64,000 bases of DNA from Cylindrobasidium torrendii FP15055 ss-10 (lineage: Eukaryota; Basidiomycota; Agaricomycetes; Agaricales; Physalacriaceae). The stretch is taken from assembly GCA_000934385.1 (NCBI GenBank), contig KN880531.1:20928-84927 (forward strand), read 5' to 3'. Shown in pieces: positions 9,855 to 21,605 of this stretch. Every line of letters starts with the position of its first letter. The stretch's first letter is position 1. Both the position numbers and the translations under genes were made by a program. Under the pieces are notes generated by a model, which saw nothing but the letters and a program-made list of their open reading frames with translations, did not search any database and was not told the origin of the DNA.

Positions 9855-11917
9855 CTAGTCATCGACGTCTCCATCATCCATATCATCGTCAACACCCATC
9901 CTGCGGGTGAACCCATTGACCAGCTGCTCGACATCGTCCAAATCACGGCTCAAATCGATTGCTTCGCCCTCATCCAACGCACTCGGCGCAGCGAGCATGC
10001 ACACATTTCTCAACCTCTCCACTTCCCTCCGCAGCCTCCCAATCTCATCATCGCGGCGCTCAACCCTGCCTTTGAGTTGTCTGATAAAATCGTTCCCACA
10101 CATCAACAACTGCAACTTGCTAACCGCCCTATTTGGTCCTTCAACACCTGTCTTCGGAGGCCCACGCGGCGGCAGCGCCCCCGGCCGCACTGGCTCGTCT
10201 TGATTCCGCCCATCCGTCGACATTGGGATGGGTGGGATGAGCCCCCGCAGCTCGTCGAACGTCGTCTTCAAGGAATCCCGCCGTTTCTGCTCCGCAGCCT
10301 TGTGTGAAGTCTTGCGCGGCCCGACTGCTGAAGGAGCCGCGTTCGGGCGGATCGTCATAGTGGCAGAAGAACCAGCTGAGAAAATTGGAGATCAGTCAAG
10401 CGAAGCATTGATAAGGGATACACGCTGACCTGGTGCAATGGGCTTCAATGCAGGGGACGCACTGACCGAGCCACCTCTTGTCGAGCGGCTGCGTTGAAGA
10501 CCAGACGCAGGACCTGGTGCAATGGTCGTCTGCTGTGATTTCGCTGGAGCTTTTGCTTTGGAATTGTTGCCTGTCCCTCCGAGTCGACCGAGCTTCATGA
10601 TGCTGGCTGGGGTGACCGGCACGAGTGGTACAGGAAGGGAGCTATCCGCAGAGGCCGAAATCGAAACAGCGTCATGGCCAGAGGTCGAGGCTGGCGGCGG
10701 CATCGATAGGTCGACCGGGGACGGAGAATCTCCCACATCATCATTGCCAATGATACTCCCTCGCCGTGAACGTGTAGCAGTGAACTGAGGTGTATTATGC
10801 GCCGTCTTCGAGCCTCGGTGAGCCCGCTTCTGAGGGTTGTACGGGTGGATAGCAGGGGACTGCCGCTTTTTGGATGGTTTGGACGAACCCTCGTCACCGC
10901 TGGAGGATGCATGCCTTTTGCTACCTATTGTGTACGCCGATGGATGATGGCTGCCGGACTGAGCGCCGAGCCACGGACTCGTGAGCGGCGTCAACGGATC
11001 GTCGATTTCGATAGAAGCATTGCTGTCGAAGACGATGTGGGCTGGTGCCGAAGCAACTCCGCGAGGGGGATGTGGGTATGGCGGATTCATGGAATGGGGG
11101 TGTGGAGTCATCGGTTCAATGCCATAGTCGGCTTGTGGTTGCTGGGCATGATTCGGATAATTGAGAAACATCGTTGGGACGAAGTCCAGCGACTGCTGCT
11201 GGGCCCGCAACTCCGTAGAGGGGCCTATATGAAATATCATCGGTGAGCAATGTCGGCCAAACGAAAGGGTGTAAGATATATGCACCTGGAGTTGGGAGAC
11301 CGTACTGTTGCGCACCATGATGAGGCTCCTGCATGGGGGTGTCATGGGCATTATTGTTGTTGTTGTTATTATTGGCGAGGAGCGCGATCTACTGGGAATC
11401 AGTATTTCTTGGCTTTGAGTGCGACTTGTTGAGCTACCTGCTGCTGGAAAATATGAGTTTGTAGTTGCTGAAGCTGTTGAAGCTGTGCCAGCTTGAATTG
11501 TTGTTCCATCATCATTTGGGAAGCGCTGCCAGTCGGCCCGAGACTTGGGGGAAAGTGCGGGGATGTTGGCTGAATCTGGGGGCTTGCCAGAGTTTGCATC
11601 GACATTAAACTGCCAAGCATATTCATGTCGAGGCTGGGCGGGAGTTGGCCACCACTTTGTATGCCGTTGAGCAGGTTCTGGAGGTCAGCGCTGTTGAGCT
11701 GCTGCTGGTCCAGGTCTGACGGCATGAAGCTCCCGAGGTAGTCCTTTTGTTGGGTATCGTCCATCCCGTCCATCGTTGTCGACACGCAATCTAGCGGAGG
11801 TGTCGAAAGGGTTGGCAATGGTGTGGAGAAGAAAGGCGCACTGCCGATCGGGCTTGCGTGCCGGTCCAGTGTCTGAATTGAATTCAAGGGAAAACCGTAG
11901 ACATTTGAATCTTCCAT
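9855..11917 (-). CDS. bHLH transcription factor with a long loop
   Basis: Minus-strand exons 11917-11438, 11388-11286, 11224-10430, 10375-9855; 632 aa. The C-terminal DNA-binding domain (about residues 480-585) has basic region SHKAAEQKRRDSLK with the His-Glu-Arg triad typical of E-box (CACGTG) binders. Helix 1 is FDELRGLIPP, and helix 2 (AVSKLQLLMCGNDFIRQLKG) comes only after a loop of roughly 40 residues. A leucine-zipper-like helix and an acidic tail follow. The N-terminal two thirds are Gln/Asn/Ser/Pro-rich, including a poly-Asn run in exon 2, and resemble activation regions. The start is the first in-frame ATG. Exon 2 was placed by homopolymer frame and a CTGAT branch. Nuclear regulator; targets unknown. 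It is not an SREBP, since the diagnostic Tyr is missing. Confidence 0.87.
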
Positions 11918-12759
11918 GGCTTGCCGCCCGGATTCCTCTCTCAGGCAAACCTCCACTTGCCTTCGTGGTTGAGAAGAAAAGAGCGAAACGTCAGTTGGGT
12001 AAATGTAACGCAGACGCTGGGCGCGGCAGCCCGTTCTGTACCTTTTCCTTTAGGCGGGGCCGATGGAAAGATGGCGCTCGTTTCCTAGACTGTCACATAT
12101 TGATGGCGAGGCGGCATATGCATCTCGGACTCTTCTCGGAATGAAACTGGGAAAGGTTTCCACTGTCGCATACTGTCCAGAGCATTGGGCAGATTATAGG
12201 TCTGATTTTGCCTCACAGTGAATGCATCCACCCAACTTTTGACTTATTCCGTGTGAATACATGCCACTATAAAGTTTGGGCTTTATGTTAGCGCATTTCG
12301 CCGCTTTCAGGAGAGTGTTGAATGGCAGTGGGCTTCTCAAGGGGAGACAGTCGGTAGTAGATTTCACTTCTGCGCCTGTCTTCGTTCAGACGGACACGGA
12401 GAAGTTGCGAACGGCGCGCAGGGAGGAGGAAAGTCGAAAACAAGTTTGAAATTCCGGAAATTCGGGATATTATGGCTATCCCGCTCGAATCCCCTGTGAG
12501 ACTGAATGAACAATGGAGATCATGACAAAAGCCTCGTGATCGTGGTATGGGATCAGTCGGCAGGATCACGTTTTGAGTCGCGTCGTCGTGGAACGGAGAG
12601 ACGGACTGCAATAGGCAGCACAAGCGTAGCATTTCATTTCCCCCCTAGATTAATGCTTGCAGCACAGTCAAAGGGCGCTCAAACGACGCAGCCGGCTGAG
12701 GCGATCAAGTCACAAAAACGTGGCTGGATTTACCAGGTCGCACTTTGCTTACGTCCACC
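11918..12759. promoter_or_regulatory. Shared divergent promoter region (bHLH / RNA helicase)
   Basis: The bHLH gene runs left from 11917 and the helicase gene runs right from 12760, so these 842 bp must hold both promoters. No strong TATA box was seen. No coding exon was found on either strand. Confidence 0.6.
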
Positions 12760-15700
12760 ATGAGCTGGCAATGGTGCTACGACTTTGTCTCTCAAGGTGG
12801 CTGTCCGCTTCCTGCAGGTACATGCCATCTACGCCATGATATTGTCCGTTGCGAATGCGGTCTCATCGTCGACATCGGCCACAACTACAAACACCATGTC
12901 AACGGCAAGCGCCACAAGCAAATCCTGCAGGGCACTACCCAAGCCCAGTCCAAGCGCGGTGTGCAGCAGGAACGACATCTCTGTCCTCACTGTCGCAGAG
13001 ATTATACTGTTGAAGATTTCGACGCCCATTTGGCACAGCACACCGTTCAGGAAGGCCTTGAGGCAACAAGGGAGATTGCCAAAATGGACAAACATGGCGT
13101 CTCGGTCTCAGCAACCCGTGGGATCGACTTCGGCATAGTGGATGAAAGCGCCGACCGCGCCTACCGCGTCGATGTCCTAATAACTCGGACCGATGGTTCA
13201 GACACACCGATTTCGCTTACCAAGAGCAGGATGCTCTCCGCAGTGAAGGAAGGGCCCGACAACACAAAGTACGGCGGCCCACCCTTCTCTTCCATTTGGA
13301 GTTGGTTCATTGATCGCCCTAGATTTTCTGTTTCGCGCCCAGCCAACCCTGCTGCCCGATATATTCGCCCTGACAGGCCGCGCGTGGTCAGTGTAACGTT
13401 CCAGCCATCATATGCCGGACGATTCGACGATACTCTCGAGCTCCAATTCTTTGACCGTGCGCAAAAGAAAAAGTTCATCATTCACCGCTCTGTCAGCGCA
13501 ACTGTGGGCGACAGGGCTGACTACGAGCAACTCAAGCCGACCGCACCTTACTCCAAACGGAGACAACGTAACATCTCGCTCGATGGGCCCGTCAAACGTA
13601 GTTTGCGACCTGCAGAGTGGACACCGACCGAGTGGAAGACTCGCCTGGGCTTCTTCGACATTCCTGCACACATAGTTCGGGCTGTCTACACCCCCGAAGG
13701 ATACCTTCGCCCCGATGCTCTCAAGTCAGCGCTGGCGCTCATGCCTTCGAGCTTTACATGCCCTACGTATGGGAAAAGATATCAAGTCATGCTGTGGATC
13801 GAAGAACAGCAAATGAAGTATACATACTCTCTTCGACCAGAATCTCTTTGCGGCCTCTGACCATTTGACAGGCAAGAACTGGATATGTATTCCATGACCG
13901 GTGTTGAGATAACTCCCAAGCACCCTCGTTATAAGTGAGCCGGACAATGTATACAGTCCTGCGTTTTGGAGCTCACCTTATTTAGACTGGAAGTCGCTGG
14001 TCTTGCTGAAGGCCGGCCATCTGTGAACGTCGGCGACTTCATCCTCGTTCGGCGCGCCGACGCACCTGGCGACACATGGTATGAGGGCCGCGTTCAGTTT
14101 ATCGAGGAGAAGCACGTCTCCGTCCGCTTCAGTGACGAGTTCAGCACCTACCGCGGAACTAAATTCGACGTTCGGTTCGTTTTGAACAGGCTGCCACTTC
14201 GACGCATGCACAATGCTCTCATGAACAAGAATGATCAGGAGCGCCTTTTATTTCCAGCAGCATCTCATGTCGGGCAAAAGCATAGGGTATCAAGGCAGAC
14301 GATAGACCAGTTGGCGCCTGTGAATAGGCAAGTAGGCGAAAACCCGGAACAAATGGAGACTGTTGCTGCTATCCTAAACATGAAGCAAGGAAGCATTCCA
14401 TTCATTATTTTCGGACCGTGCGTTGTTCGTCTTCCGGTGTTGTTCTTGCCTGACATTCTTCAGACCGGGAACAGGGAAAACAATCACTCTTGTCGAGACC
14501 ATCAACCAAATATTACTGCGTGATCCCAATGCACGCATTGTCGCTTGTACACCCAGCAACTCTGCGGCGGACCACCTAACGGAGAAGCTCGCTGCACTCA
14601 CACCCCTCAAGATATTCCGCCTCAACTCACTCACCCGCAAGTTCAAGGACCTTCCAGACCATTTGCGACGTTTCTCTCTTTATAATGACAACATGGTCTT
14701 TGCTATGCCTTCGCTGGAACGGGCACTCAGCTTCAATGTGATCATATCGACATGCATTAGCGCAGGCGCTTTGGCGGGTCTGGGCATCAAGCGGGGCCAC
14801 TTCTCGTATGTGATTGTGGATGAGGCTGGGCAGGGAAAGGAGCCTGAGGTGATGATTCCCATCAAGGAGCTGGCAGACAAGAAGACGAACGTCGTACTGG
14901 CTGGCGACCTGATGCAACTGGGTCCCATTGTCCATTCGCGTGTAGCGAAGGATATGGGGTTGCGTACGAGCTATTTGGATAGACTTATGGAACGTCCGTG
15001 CTACAATCTTCCCAACGTCGAAGAGGACCAGACCGACAGTGCAATGGGAATAACGTGGGTTCAAATCTTCCAACCTTCTTATTCCAAGGCATGCTGATGT
15101 CCGAATATAGTATAATGCAGCTCGTACAAAGTTTCCGTTCGCACCCTGCCATTCTGCGTTTCCCCAACGAACAGTTCTACGGTGGACGCCTGCAGCCATG
15201 CGCGGACGACGCTTTGGTGCGCAGCCTGGAAAACTCGGACGCCGTTGTGAAGCGCGGCTTCCCGGTGGTCTTCCATGCCGTCACTGGCCGCGACCAGCGC
15301 GAGAGCCATTCACCTTCGTTCTTCAATATCGACGAGGCGACTATCGTGAAGAGGTATTGCGCTGGCCTCATCGCGGAACGCAAGAAAGGCGTCGGTGAGC
15401 TCGTTCACACTGTCACCGTATCTTTTTGGTTGCTCAACGTAGTGTTAGTGGCCGGTCACATCGGTGTGATAACCCCATACCACGCACAGCGAATGAAGAT
15501 CAAGAACTTGCTCGAAAATGACCCCAAGCTGAAAGACATTGATGTGGGTAGTGTCGAGGAGTTCCAAGGCCAGGAGCGTCGCATTATCATCATGTCGACT
15601 GTACGCAGCAGCACAAATCACGTAGTTTCGGACATCCGGAGAGCACTGGGTTTCGTTGCAAACCCCCAGCGGTTCAACGGTATGTCACCCTGTTCGTACT

Positions 15701-16032
15701 TTTTCTCACAAATGCTGATGCAAGATGTAGTGGCCGTTACTCGCGCCCAAGCCATGCTCATTGTTGTTGGAAACCCGGACGTCCTTGCACTCGATCCGTT
15801 ATGGCGGGGTTTCATGACTTATGTCTTTACCAACGGCGGCTGGACGGGTAAGCAACCGACGTGGGATACCAAGGCGCCACAGGATGCAGACGTGGCTAGT
15901 CAGGCGATGGGGGAGGCGGAGGAAGAGCTCAAGCGTATGCGCGCGCTCATTTTGAGCTCTGGATATGAGGCTGAGGAGGATGGTGATATCGAGGGTTCCT
16001 TGGGAGACGGACTGATCGTCGAACAGGACTGA
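12760..16032 (+). CDS. SDE3/MOV10-like SF1 RNA helicase with N-terminal CCCH and C2H2 zinc fingers
   Basis: Exons 12760-13817, 13872-13934, 13986-14417, 14464-15054, 15111-15394, 15443-15679, 15731-16032; 988 aa. The N-terminus holds a CCCH finger (Cys6, Cys15, Cys22, His26), a CxC/HH finger (31-52) and a C2H2 finger (Cys75, Cys78, His90, His94). After a beta-rich region comes an SF1B core: Walker A GPPGTGKT at 517-524, motif II DEAGQ near 637, motif III GDLMQLGP, the FRSHPAIL block, VEEFQGQERR and VAVTRAQAML. DEAGQ is characteristic of the SDE3/MOV10/Armitage group, 5'-3' RNA helicases linked to RNA silencing and transposon control. A role in RNAi here is inference from the family. Exon 5 was anchored on the FRSH motif; its donor/acceptor pair is the least certain. 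Confidence 0.9.
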
Positions 16033-16194
16033 TGGGCCCTAATGCTTTTGTTTAGTCTGTGTACATATAATACTGTATATGTGAATTGCTTTCGAGATAT
16101 ATTATGCCATGCTGTTGTACATAGACTTACCCTACTGACTGACTCTGTATATCAAGTGGGCCCCTCGGTCTTTTATACCTCACACGTCGGCTTT

Positions 16195-16533
16195 TCAGAA
16201 GACTCGCGCACACGCATCAGGAATGCCCACTTTAGTCACTGTCAACGCCTGTGGGGATAGAAGATAACCAAAGTCTGATGTGCTATCACGTGTAATCGAC
16301 ATTTCCCAATATTTCTCAGCTTGAAATGTGAGTAAGCTCGAGTGATTGTTAATTCCATTGTTAAATGAGATAAGCTGAACCATCGCCAAATCGGCGAGTG
16401 GATCGACGCTCACGTGCCCTGGGATCTGGAGTGACGTAATAATCCTTGATTCCGTGCGCCCATCGTCAATCCTCGGGCAACAATTCGACGCCTCGAAATA
16501 GAGGATATCCTCAGGAAATTTCACTATTCTCTA
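16195..16533 (-). CDS. Possible terminal exon of an unrecognised minus-strand gene
   Basis: A 112-codon open frame begins right after an acceptor-like CTGAC...TATAG on the minus strand and ends at a stop at 16195. Composition is plausibly coding, but there is no similarity I recognise, no convincing upstream exon, and the ATG-poor 5' side overlaps the catalase promoter. It also sits over the helicase 3' UTR. It may be chance. Confidence 0.2.
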
Positions 16534-16796
16534 TAGGTCAGTAATCTCTGTTCGATGGTATTCGAACTGTCCACGCCATGGTCATCTTGGTTCTAAGCAG
16601 CCACTGTTGTCACGTTTTTGATTTAAATTTCCGGCTCGTTGAGTTTCTTCTGTGTGTCCACAGGATCGCCGTGCGGGTCTTAATTGACACGACCCACACA
16701 TTATTGACCAATCCCATGGAGTAGGTTTGCTGAGATTGCACGATGCGGTCACGTTCGACGTCCATTTCTGCTCGAATAAACGTCATGCGCGATAGG

Positions 16797-16804
16797 TTTA
16801 TAAG
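16797..16804 (+). promoter_or_regulatory. TATA box of the catalase gene
   Basis: TTTATAAG lies 58 bp upstream of the catalase ATG, followed by a pyrimidine-rich stretch (ctctctcttccttct) typical of strongly expressed fungal genes. A CCAAT-like element (gaccaat) lies about 95 bp further upstream. Confidence 0.65.
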
Positions 16805-16861
16805 ACATTCAATCTAACCAAAGCTCGCCCATTATATCTCTCTCTTCCTTCTACCACTATC

Positions 16862-18634
16862 ATGCCTTCCCAACAAGTATCGAATTCCAAGGACGGCGCG
16901 ACCTACACGACGTCCAACGGCCTCCCAGTCTCCGAGCCATATGCCGCTCAGCGCGTTGGCTTCAACGGTCCTCTGCTCCTCCAGGATTTCCACCATATTG
17001 ATCTCCTCGCCCATTTCGATCGAGAGCGTATTCCTGAGCGTGTAGTATGTCCATCAAAACCAGCTCTTCTTACAAACATACTCACGTTCTCCAGGTTCAC
17101 GCGAAGGGAGCTGGCGCCCATGGCGTATTTGAAGTCACTCACGACATGTCGGACATCACGTCCAGCAAGTTTTTGTCGACCGTCGGTGCCAAAGCTCGCG
17201 CCACCGCGCGCTTTTCGACCGTTGGCGGCGAGTCTGGCTCTCCAGACACAGCGCGCGACCCTCGTGGGTTCGCTGTGAAACTTCGAACCGACGAAGGAAA
17301 CTGGGATTGGGTCTTCAACAACACACCGGTCTTCTTCCTTCGTGACCCCGCCAAGTTTCCCCACTTCATTCACACGCAGAAGCGCGACCCCCAGACCCAT
17401 CTCAAAGATCCTGACATGTTCTGGGATTATTTGTCCCAAAACCCAGAGTCAATCCATCAGGTGCGTATCTTCAACAACGACCGGTTCACTTCTAAATCTC
17501 TTGTATGTATATCTAGGTCATGATACTGTTCAGTGATCGTGGCACTCCGGACGGCTACCACAACATGCACGGTTATTCAGGTCACACGTTCAAGTGGGTG
17601 AAAGATGACGGCTCCTTTGTCTACGTCCAGATCCACGCCATCGCCGACGAAGGTTTCAAGACTCTTGATGGCAAGACGGCTGGCGAGCTTGGTGGTTCCA
17701 ACCCCGATTATGGTACTCAGAAGCTTTTCGAGTCCATTGAGGGTGGGAAGTTCCCTTCCTGGACGGTTTCTGTGGTGCGTGATGAACGTTAATTTTTTGC
17801 TTCTGGTGTTCAACCATTTTCTAGCAAACAATGACCCCCGAGCAAGCTGAGAAGTTCCGTTACAACATCCTCGACCTCACGAAAATCTGGCCACACTCTG
17901 AATTCCCCCTCCGCCCATTCGGAAAGCTCACTCTCAATGAGAATGTCCAGAATTATTTCGCGGAGGTCGAACAAGTTGCCTTTTCCCCCTCGCATCTCAT
18001 TCCCTACGTTGCGACCTCGGAGGACCCTGTGCTTCAGTCGCGTCTTTTCTCCTACCCCGACACCCACCGTTACCGACTCGGCGTCAATTACCAGCAATTG
18101 CCGGTCAATGCACCCATAGTACCAATTGCCAACTTCCAGCGAGATGGCGCCGCCGTCTTCGACAGCCAGGGTGCGCGCCCAAATTACCAAAGCACGATTC
18201 TTCCTCTATCGTACGCCGGTGCGAAGAACACTCTGGACGGCGGTGCAAATGACATAAGCTTGGACCATGTCAACTTCATCGGACGTGCGTATCGCGACCT
18301 CAGCGTCCTCACCGAACGTATGTTTTCCACGCCTCATGAAGTTTGCGTCTTTTAACCGAAAATTTCAGTTGACTTTGAGCAACCTCGTGCGCTTTGGAGC
18401 AAGGTTTGGAGTGACGAGCAGCGTGCGGCATATGTCGAGAATGTCGCTGGACACTTGGGAGGAGTGAAGAGTGCTGAGATCAAGGCCAGACAGCTCTCTG
18501 TCTTTGCAGCAGTGGATCAAGAACTCAGTGATCGTGTTGCAAAGGCTATTGGGGCGCCCACTGTCTCGCCGGTAAAGGCGGCCGCTGCACATGAAGCCAT
18601 CCGCTTCGCGCGCAACGAGCGCGTCCCCAAATAA
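16862..18634 (+). CDS. Catalase (small-subunit, haem type)
   Basis: Exons 16862-17044, 17095-17460, 17517-17774, 17825-18317, 18369-18634; 521 aa. Decomposes hydrogen peroxide to water and oxygen. The distal His lies in [15 protein letters not shown] (about residue 63). The RDPRGFAVK and [19 protein letters not shown] blocks are intact. The proximal haem-ligand Tyr lies in [14 protein letters not shown] (about 346). The length fits small-subunit monofunctional catalases; the large-subunit C-terminal flavodoxin-like domain is absent. There is no signal peptide and no C-terminal SKL-type peroxisomal signal (it ends RVPK), so cytosolic or internally targeted. The TATA box and pyrimidine-rich leader suggest inducible, high expression. 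Confidence 0.97.
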
Positions 18635-19010
18635 TTCTTTTTCTTGGCAGTTATGCGGCGTATTTCCCAATATTTACAATACTGTAGACACACCTTGTAC
18701 ATTAAATAGTCTCACACTTCCAATGGAATTGCAACCGCATTTGTCTTTCCCATTGTTCATCTATAGTCATGTGATCTCATGACTAACCCTTCGGTGTATC
18801 TCTGACGCTCTGATTTAGTAACTACTGTACTCGTCGCTCGTCGCTCAATAGTTTCCTTCTACCGAATAATTCTTCACCTTGGGTGGCACCGACTAGCAAC
18901 TGCCGAACTCCCATCAAGTTTGGCCCTCATCCAGAACAAGTGGAAACAAAGAATAATATGACAAAGGAATGATGGATCTAACTTGTATACTCGGTGTCTG
19001 TAACAGGGCA

Positions 19011-19031
19011 CACGCGTATCTCATACGCGTG
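19011..19031. repeat. Perfect 9-bp inverted repeat containing two ACGCGT boxes
   Basis: cacgcgtat-ctc-atacgcgtg: 9-bp arms with a 3-nt loop. Each arm contains ACGCGT, the core of the MluI cell-cycle box bound by MBF in fungi. It lies about 380 bp past the catalase stop. Whether it acts as a protein site or a hairpin is unknown. Confidence 0.5.
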
Positions 19032-19779
19032 CGAAATCGTGATCAATGAGGATTGGCAGGCACGGGAGTTACGATACTATCTCGTCGTCCTGACCTTCAA
19101 AAGCAGCCTGTGAGCCTCACTAGCTCGACTCGTCCCTCGGGGGACCTTACTCTATCCCCAACTCTATCCACTAGCTAGCGGCTGTTTCGCAGCTGCGCTT
19201 GGAGGGCTGCACCCCGTTCTTATGTGTCAGCATTGGACTCCATTGTTGGAACCTAGATGTCCTTCCCAGGCATCATCGACACGTACGACAGTACGTTGAG
19301 TAATGCGCGGTTGAATTGATTATTGAATACTATCATATCAATGATATTTGATTGTCAGCCAACACTGAGTACAGCTGTCTAAGCGGGATGTAGTCGCGTA
19401 GCAGTGATTCAGAGGATTATATCGTGTATGGTACTAGCTAATTTGAGGTAAGGCCGAGAGCATATAATTTAGTAAACAGGCATGCAATGTACGCTGTCTA
19501 AATCGCACGAATAAGTACTAATCGAATGATGAGGAGACGGGCTGAGAACATCAGAGTCCAGGAGATATCTCTAAATGAGGTAAATAGATAGTAGAAATAC
19601 AGTGGTGGTGGATTCGAAACAAGGCAAGTCCCTAGCGTCCTCTACAATTAGCACAGAATTAGGCGGGCTGGTAGGGTACGGTATTGATGCTGGTGGAACG
19701 CAAAGCGTTGCTGTGCGTCCTCGAAAGCGCGGCCGGGCTTTGGCCGCGAGCGCGAGAGAGGGTGGGGGTGTCCGGTCGT

Positions 19780-19872
19780 TCAGAAGAAGACAGGGCCGTT
19801 CGAGGACGCGCCGCCTTTGATTCCCTGGCCACCAGAAGGCTTCTTGGGTCCGTTGTTGTTTTGGCCAGACAT
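19780..19872 (-). CDS. Candidate 30-residue small ORF
   Basis: Reads MSGQNNNGPKKPSGGQGIKG and ends SSNGPVFF before a stop. The ATG follows a Pro/His-rich (ccaccac) leader, and a consensus TATATAAGG lies about 130 bp upstream on the same strand. No known family. It is polar, Gly/Ser/Asn-rich and lacks a signal peptide or a CaaX box, so it is not a pheromone precursor. It may be the first exon of a longer spliced gene. Support is the promoter architecture only. Confidence 0.4.
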   Translation of the reverse strand: MSGQNNNGPKKPSGGQGIKGGASSNGPVFF

Positions 19873-20001
19873 TGCGATGTGGTGGGAGTGGTGGTAGGTG
19901 GTTGTGGTAGTGGTGATGGTGGTTTGGTTGTGGTTTGGTGCTGCGAGAGGGAGGCAAGCGGTGGTAGTGATGATGATGAGGTTACTGCAGAACTTGGATA
20001 G

Positions 20002-20010
20002 CCTTATATA
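20002..20010 (-). promoter_or_regulatory. TATA box of the small ORF at 19780-19872
   Basis: Minus-strand TATATAAGG about 130 bp upstream of the ATG at 19872; plausible core promoter spacing with a leader of roughly 100 nt. Confidence 0.45.
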
Positions 20011-21605
20011 CCCTGTAATGACTCGGCCAGGCATCGGAACGACTCTACTGAGTCGTAACGGGATCAATACCCGAATGCCCGTCAACTGAATTGTCACCGA
20101 TATTGATGTACGACGCACCCGTGGTAAAGAGATCGTTTCGAGTGCGCCTGGGGCACTGCATAGCTGTTGGAACCTTTCTAATTACTTTTCCCCATGCAGC
20201 ACCGCTCCGGCTTGACTGCACTCTTAGTGCAACACCGACCCGTCCTTTTCGACTACGGATTTGTGTGGGGAGCCGGTTGACCTAATCGAAATTATGCGTT
20301 GAGACTCGAGAGCGCGAATGCTATGCTGACCGACGGATGAGCGCGACCTTGTGAGATGTAGACAATGGCTGAGTAAAGCGAATGTTTTTCTCTAGGTTCG
20401 AGGGATGTGGAAAGACCCAGCCGGACAATGCCGACAGTTGGAGGCGGTGTGGCAACTGCCGGAAATGATACAAGGCCAGATCACCTTGATGTATTTTCAA
20501 GGACAAGTGTCTGAAGTCTGAAGCTGAAGATTGTCCTCGCTCGGTATTCCAGGATACAGGGGACGGGCCGTCATGTAGCAGAGAACGGTCTATCGGTGAT
20601 CTGAGAAAACAGTGTGTTTTGTTTCACAGCTTTAGAACAAGGGGAAGGACAAGAGCGCTTGCGAACATCCTAGTGACTTGGTCTCTACTTTCGCGACACA
20701 ATGAATCCCAGGGACAAGGCTTTCCATAGAACCACTACTTTGTGCGCGATGTTCAGGAAACATGCGTTCAGCCACCAGCTGTGAGCTTCACTGGTGCTAT
20801 CGAGGCCGTACAGAGGGCGGCGATGGGTGCCACTATGCGTACTGCCTTGACCGGGAGACGCCGCGACGCTCCAATCAAGCCACATGTACGGTCAAGAACT
20901 CGAGCGCCCCTCCTCTGTCGAGGTAGGATAACGGTCTGGACATAGCGGTGATGTAGACAGAATCTCAGCTCACCTCCGCTGCCGAAGCGTCGGCGCCTCT
21001 ATGTAATGAAAGTGTGTATCGTGGTCTTTGCACCGCGGTCGTCGATCATCGGGATAGAATCTATCATGAGTATCGTCGCGACTGGAAACTGAGCTGGTTT
21101 ACGGGACGCGTTGGGACGCGTATGGTTATTGTCTGCTACCCAGTGAGTCAGCAGCTACACCGGTCAGGTCCAGGCGAGAATGAGAAGTGTAACTTTGTGT
21201 TATCAAGTCGAAAACACCGCGTACGTTTCGCGCGAAGCTGTGCGCGCTCAAGGAGGGTGAGTGACTCCCTCTGCTCTGCTTGGAATACCGCCGGCAGGCC
21301 GCAGGTATTATGGGAAAAGAGCAAATGCAGTCCGGATGTTGATGATACGGACGCGGTGTCAAAGATTCCGGAGAGCCCATTGTCAGTGTGACCTGTGAAC
21401 CCTTGACATCGTGGCGTTGGGAAAAGTTAAAATCAGATTTCCCAATTGTTGGCTCGGTATTTCGGACCGACTGTCCGATTGATCGACGATCGGGCTCCGC
21501 ACTCGTTCACTCCAGCCGCGGTCTCAAAAAGACAATAAGGATGCTGATAGAAATAGGCATCGAGCATGCTATGGGTTTGTGCTTCTCTTTCTCCCTTCCC
21601 TCACC

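Larger units (their letters stand above)
18635..21605. other. Gene-poor region of about 3 kb
   Basis: Apart from the small ORF at 19780-19872 and its TATA box, I find no supported gene. Frames of 60-125 codons occur but lack family similarity, splice context or coding composition. Two direct ACGCGT boxes (about 21101-21120) and the inverted repeat at 19011-19031 may be regulatory. The right end should hold the P450 promoter. Confidence 0.5.

Noticed and set aside
14627..15199. 190-codon minus-strand frame inside the helicase gene
   Set aside because: Shadow of the helicase exons; the plus strand carries intact SF1 motifs.
21014..21391. 125-codon plus-strand frame in the gene desert
   Set aside because: No family, no TATA box, no splice context; Arg/Ser-rich composition as expected by chance.
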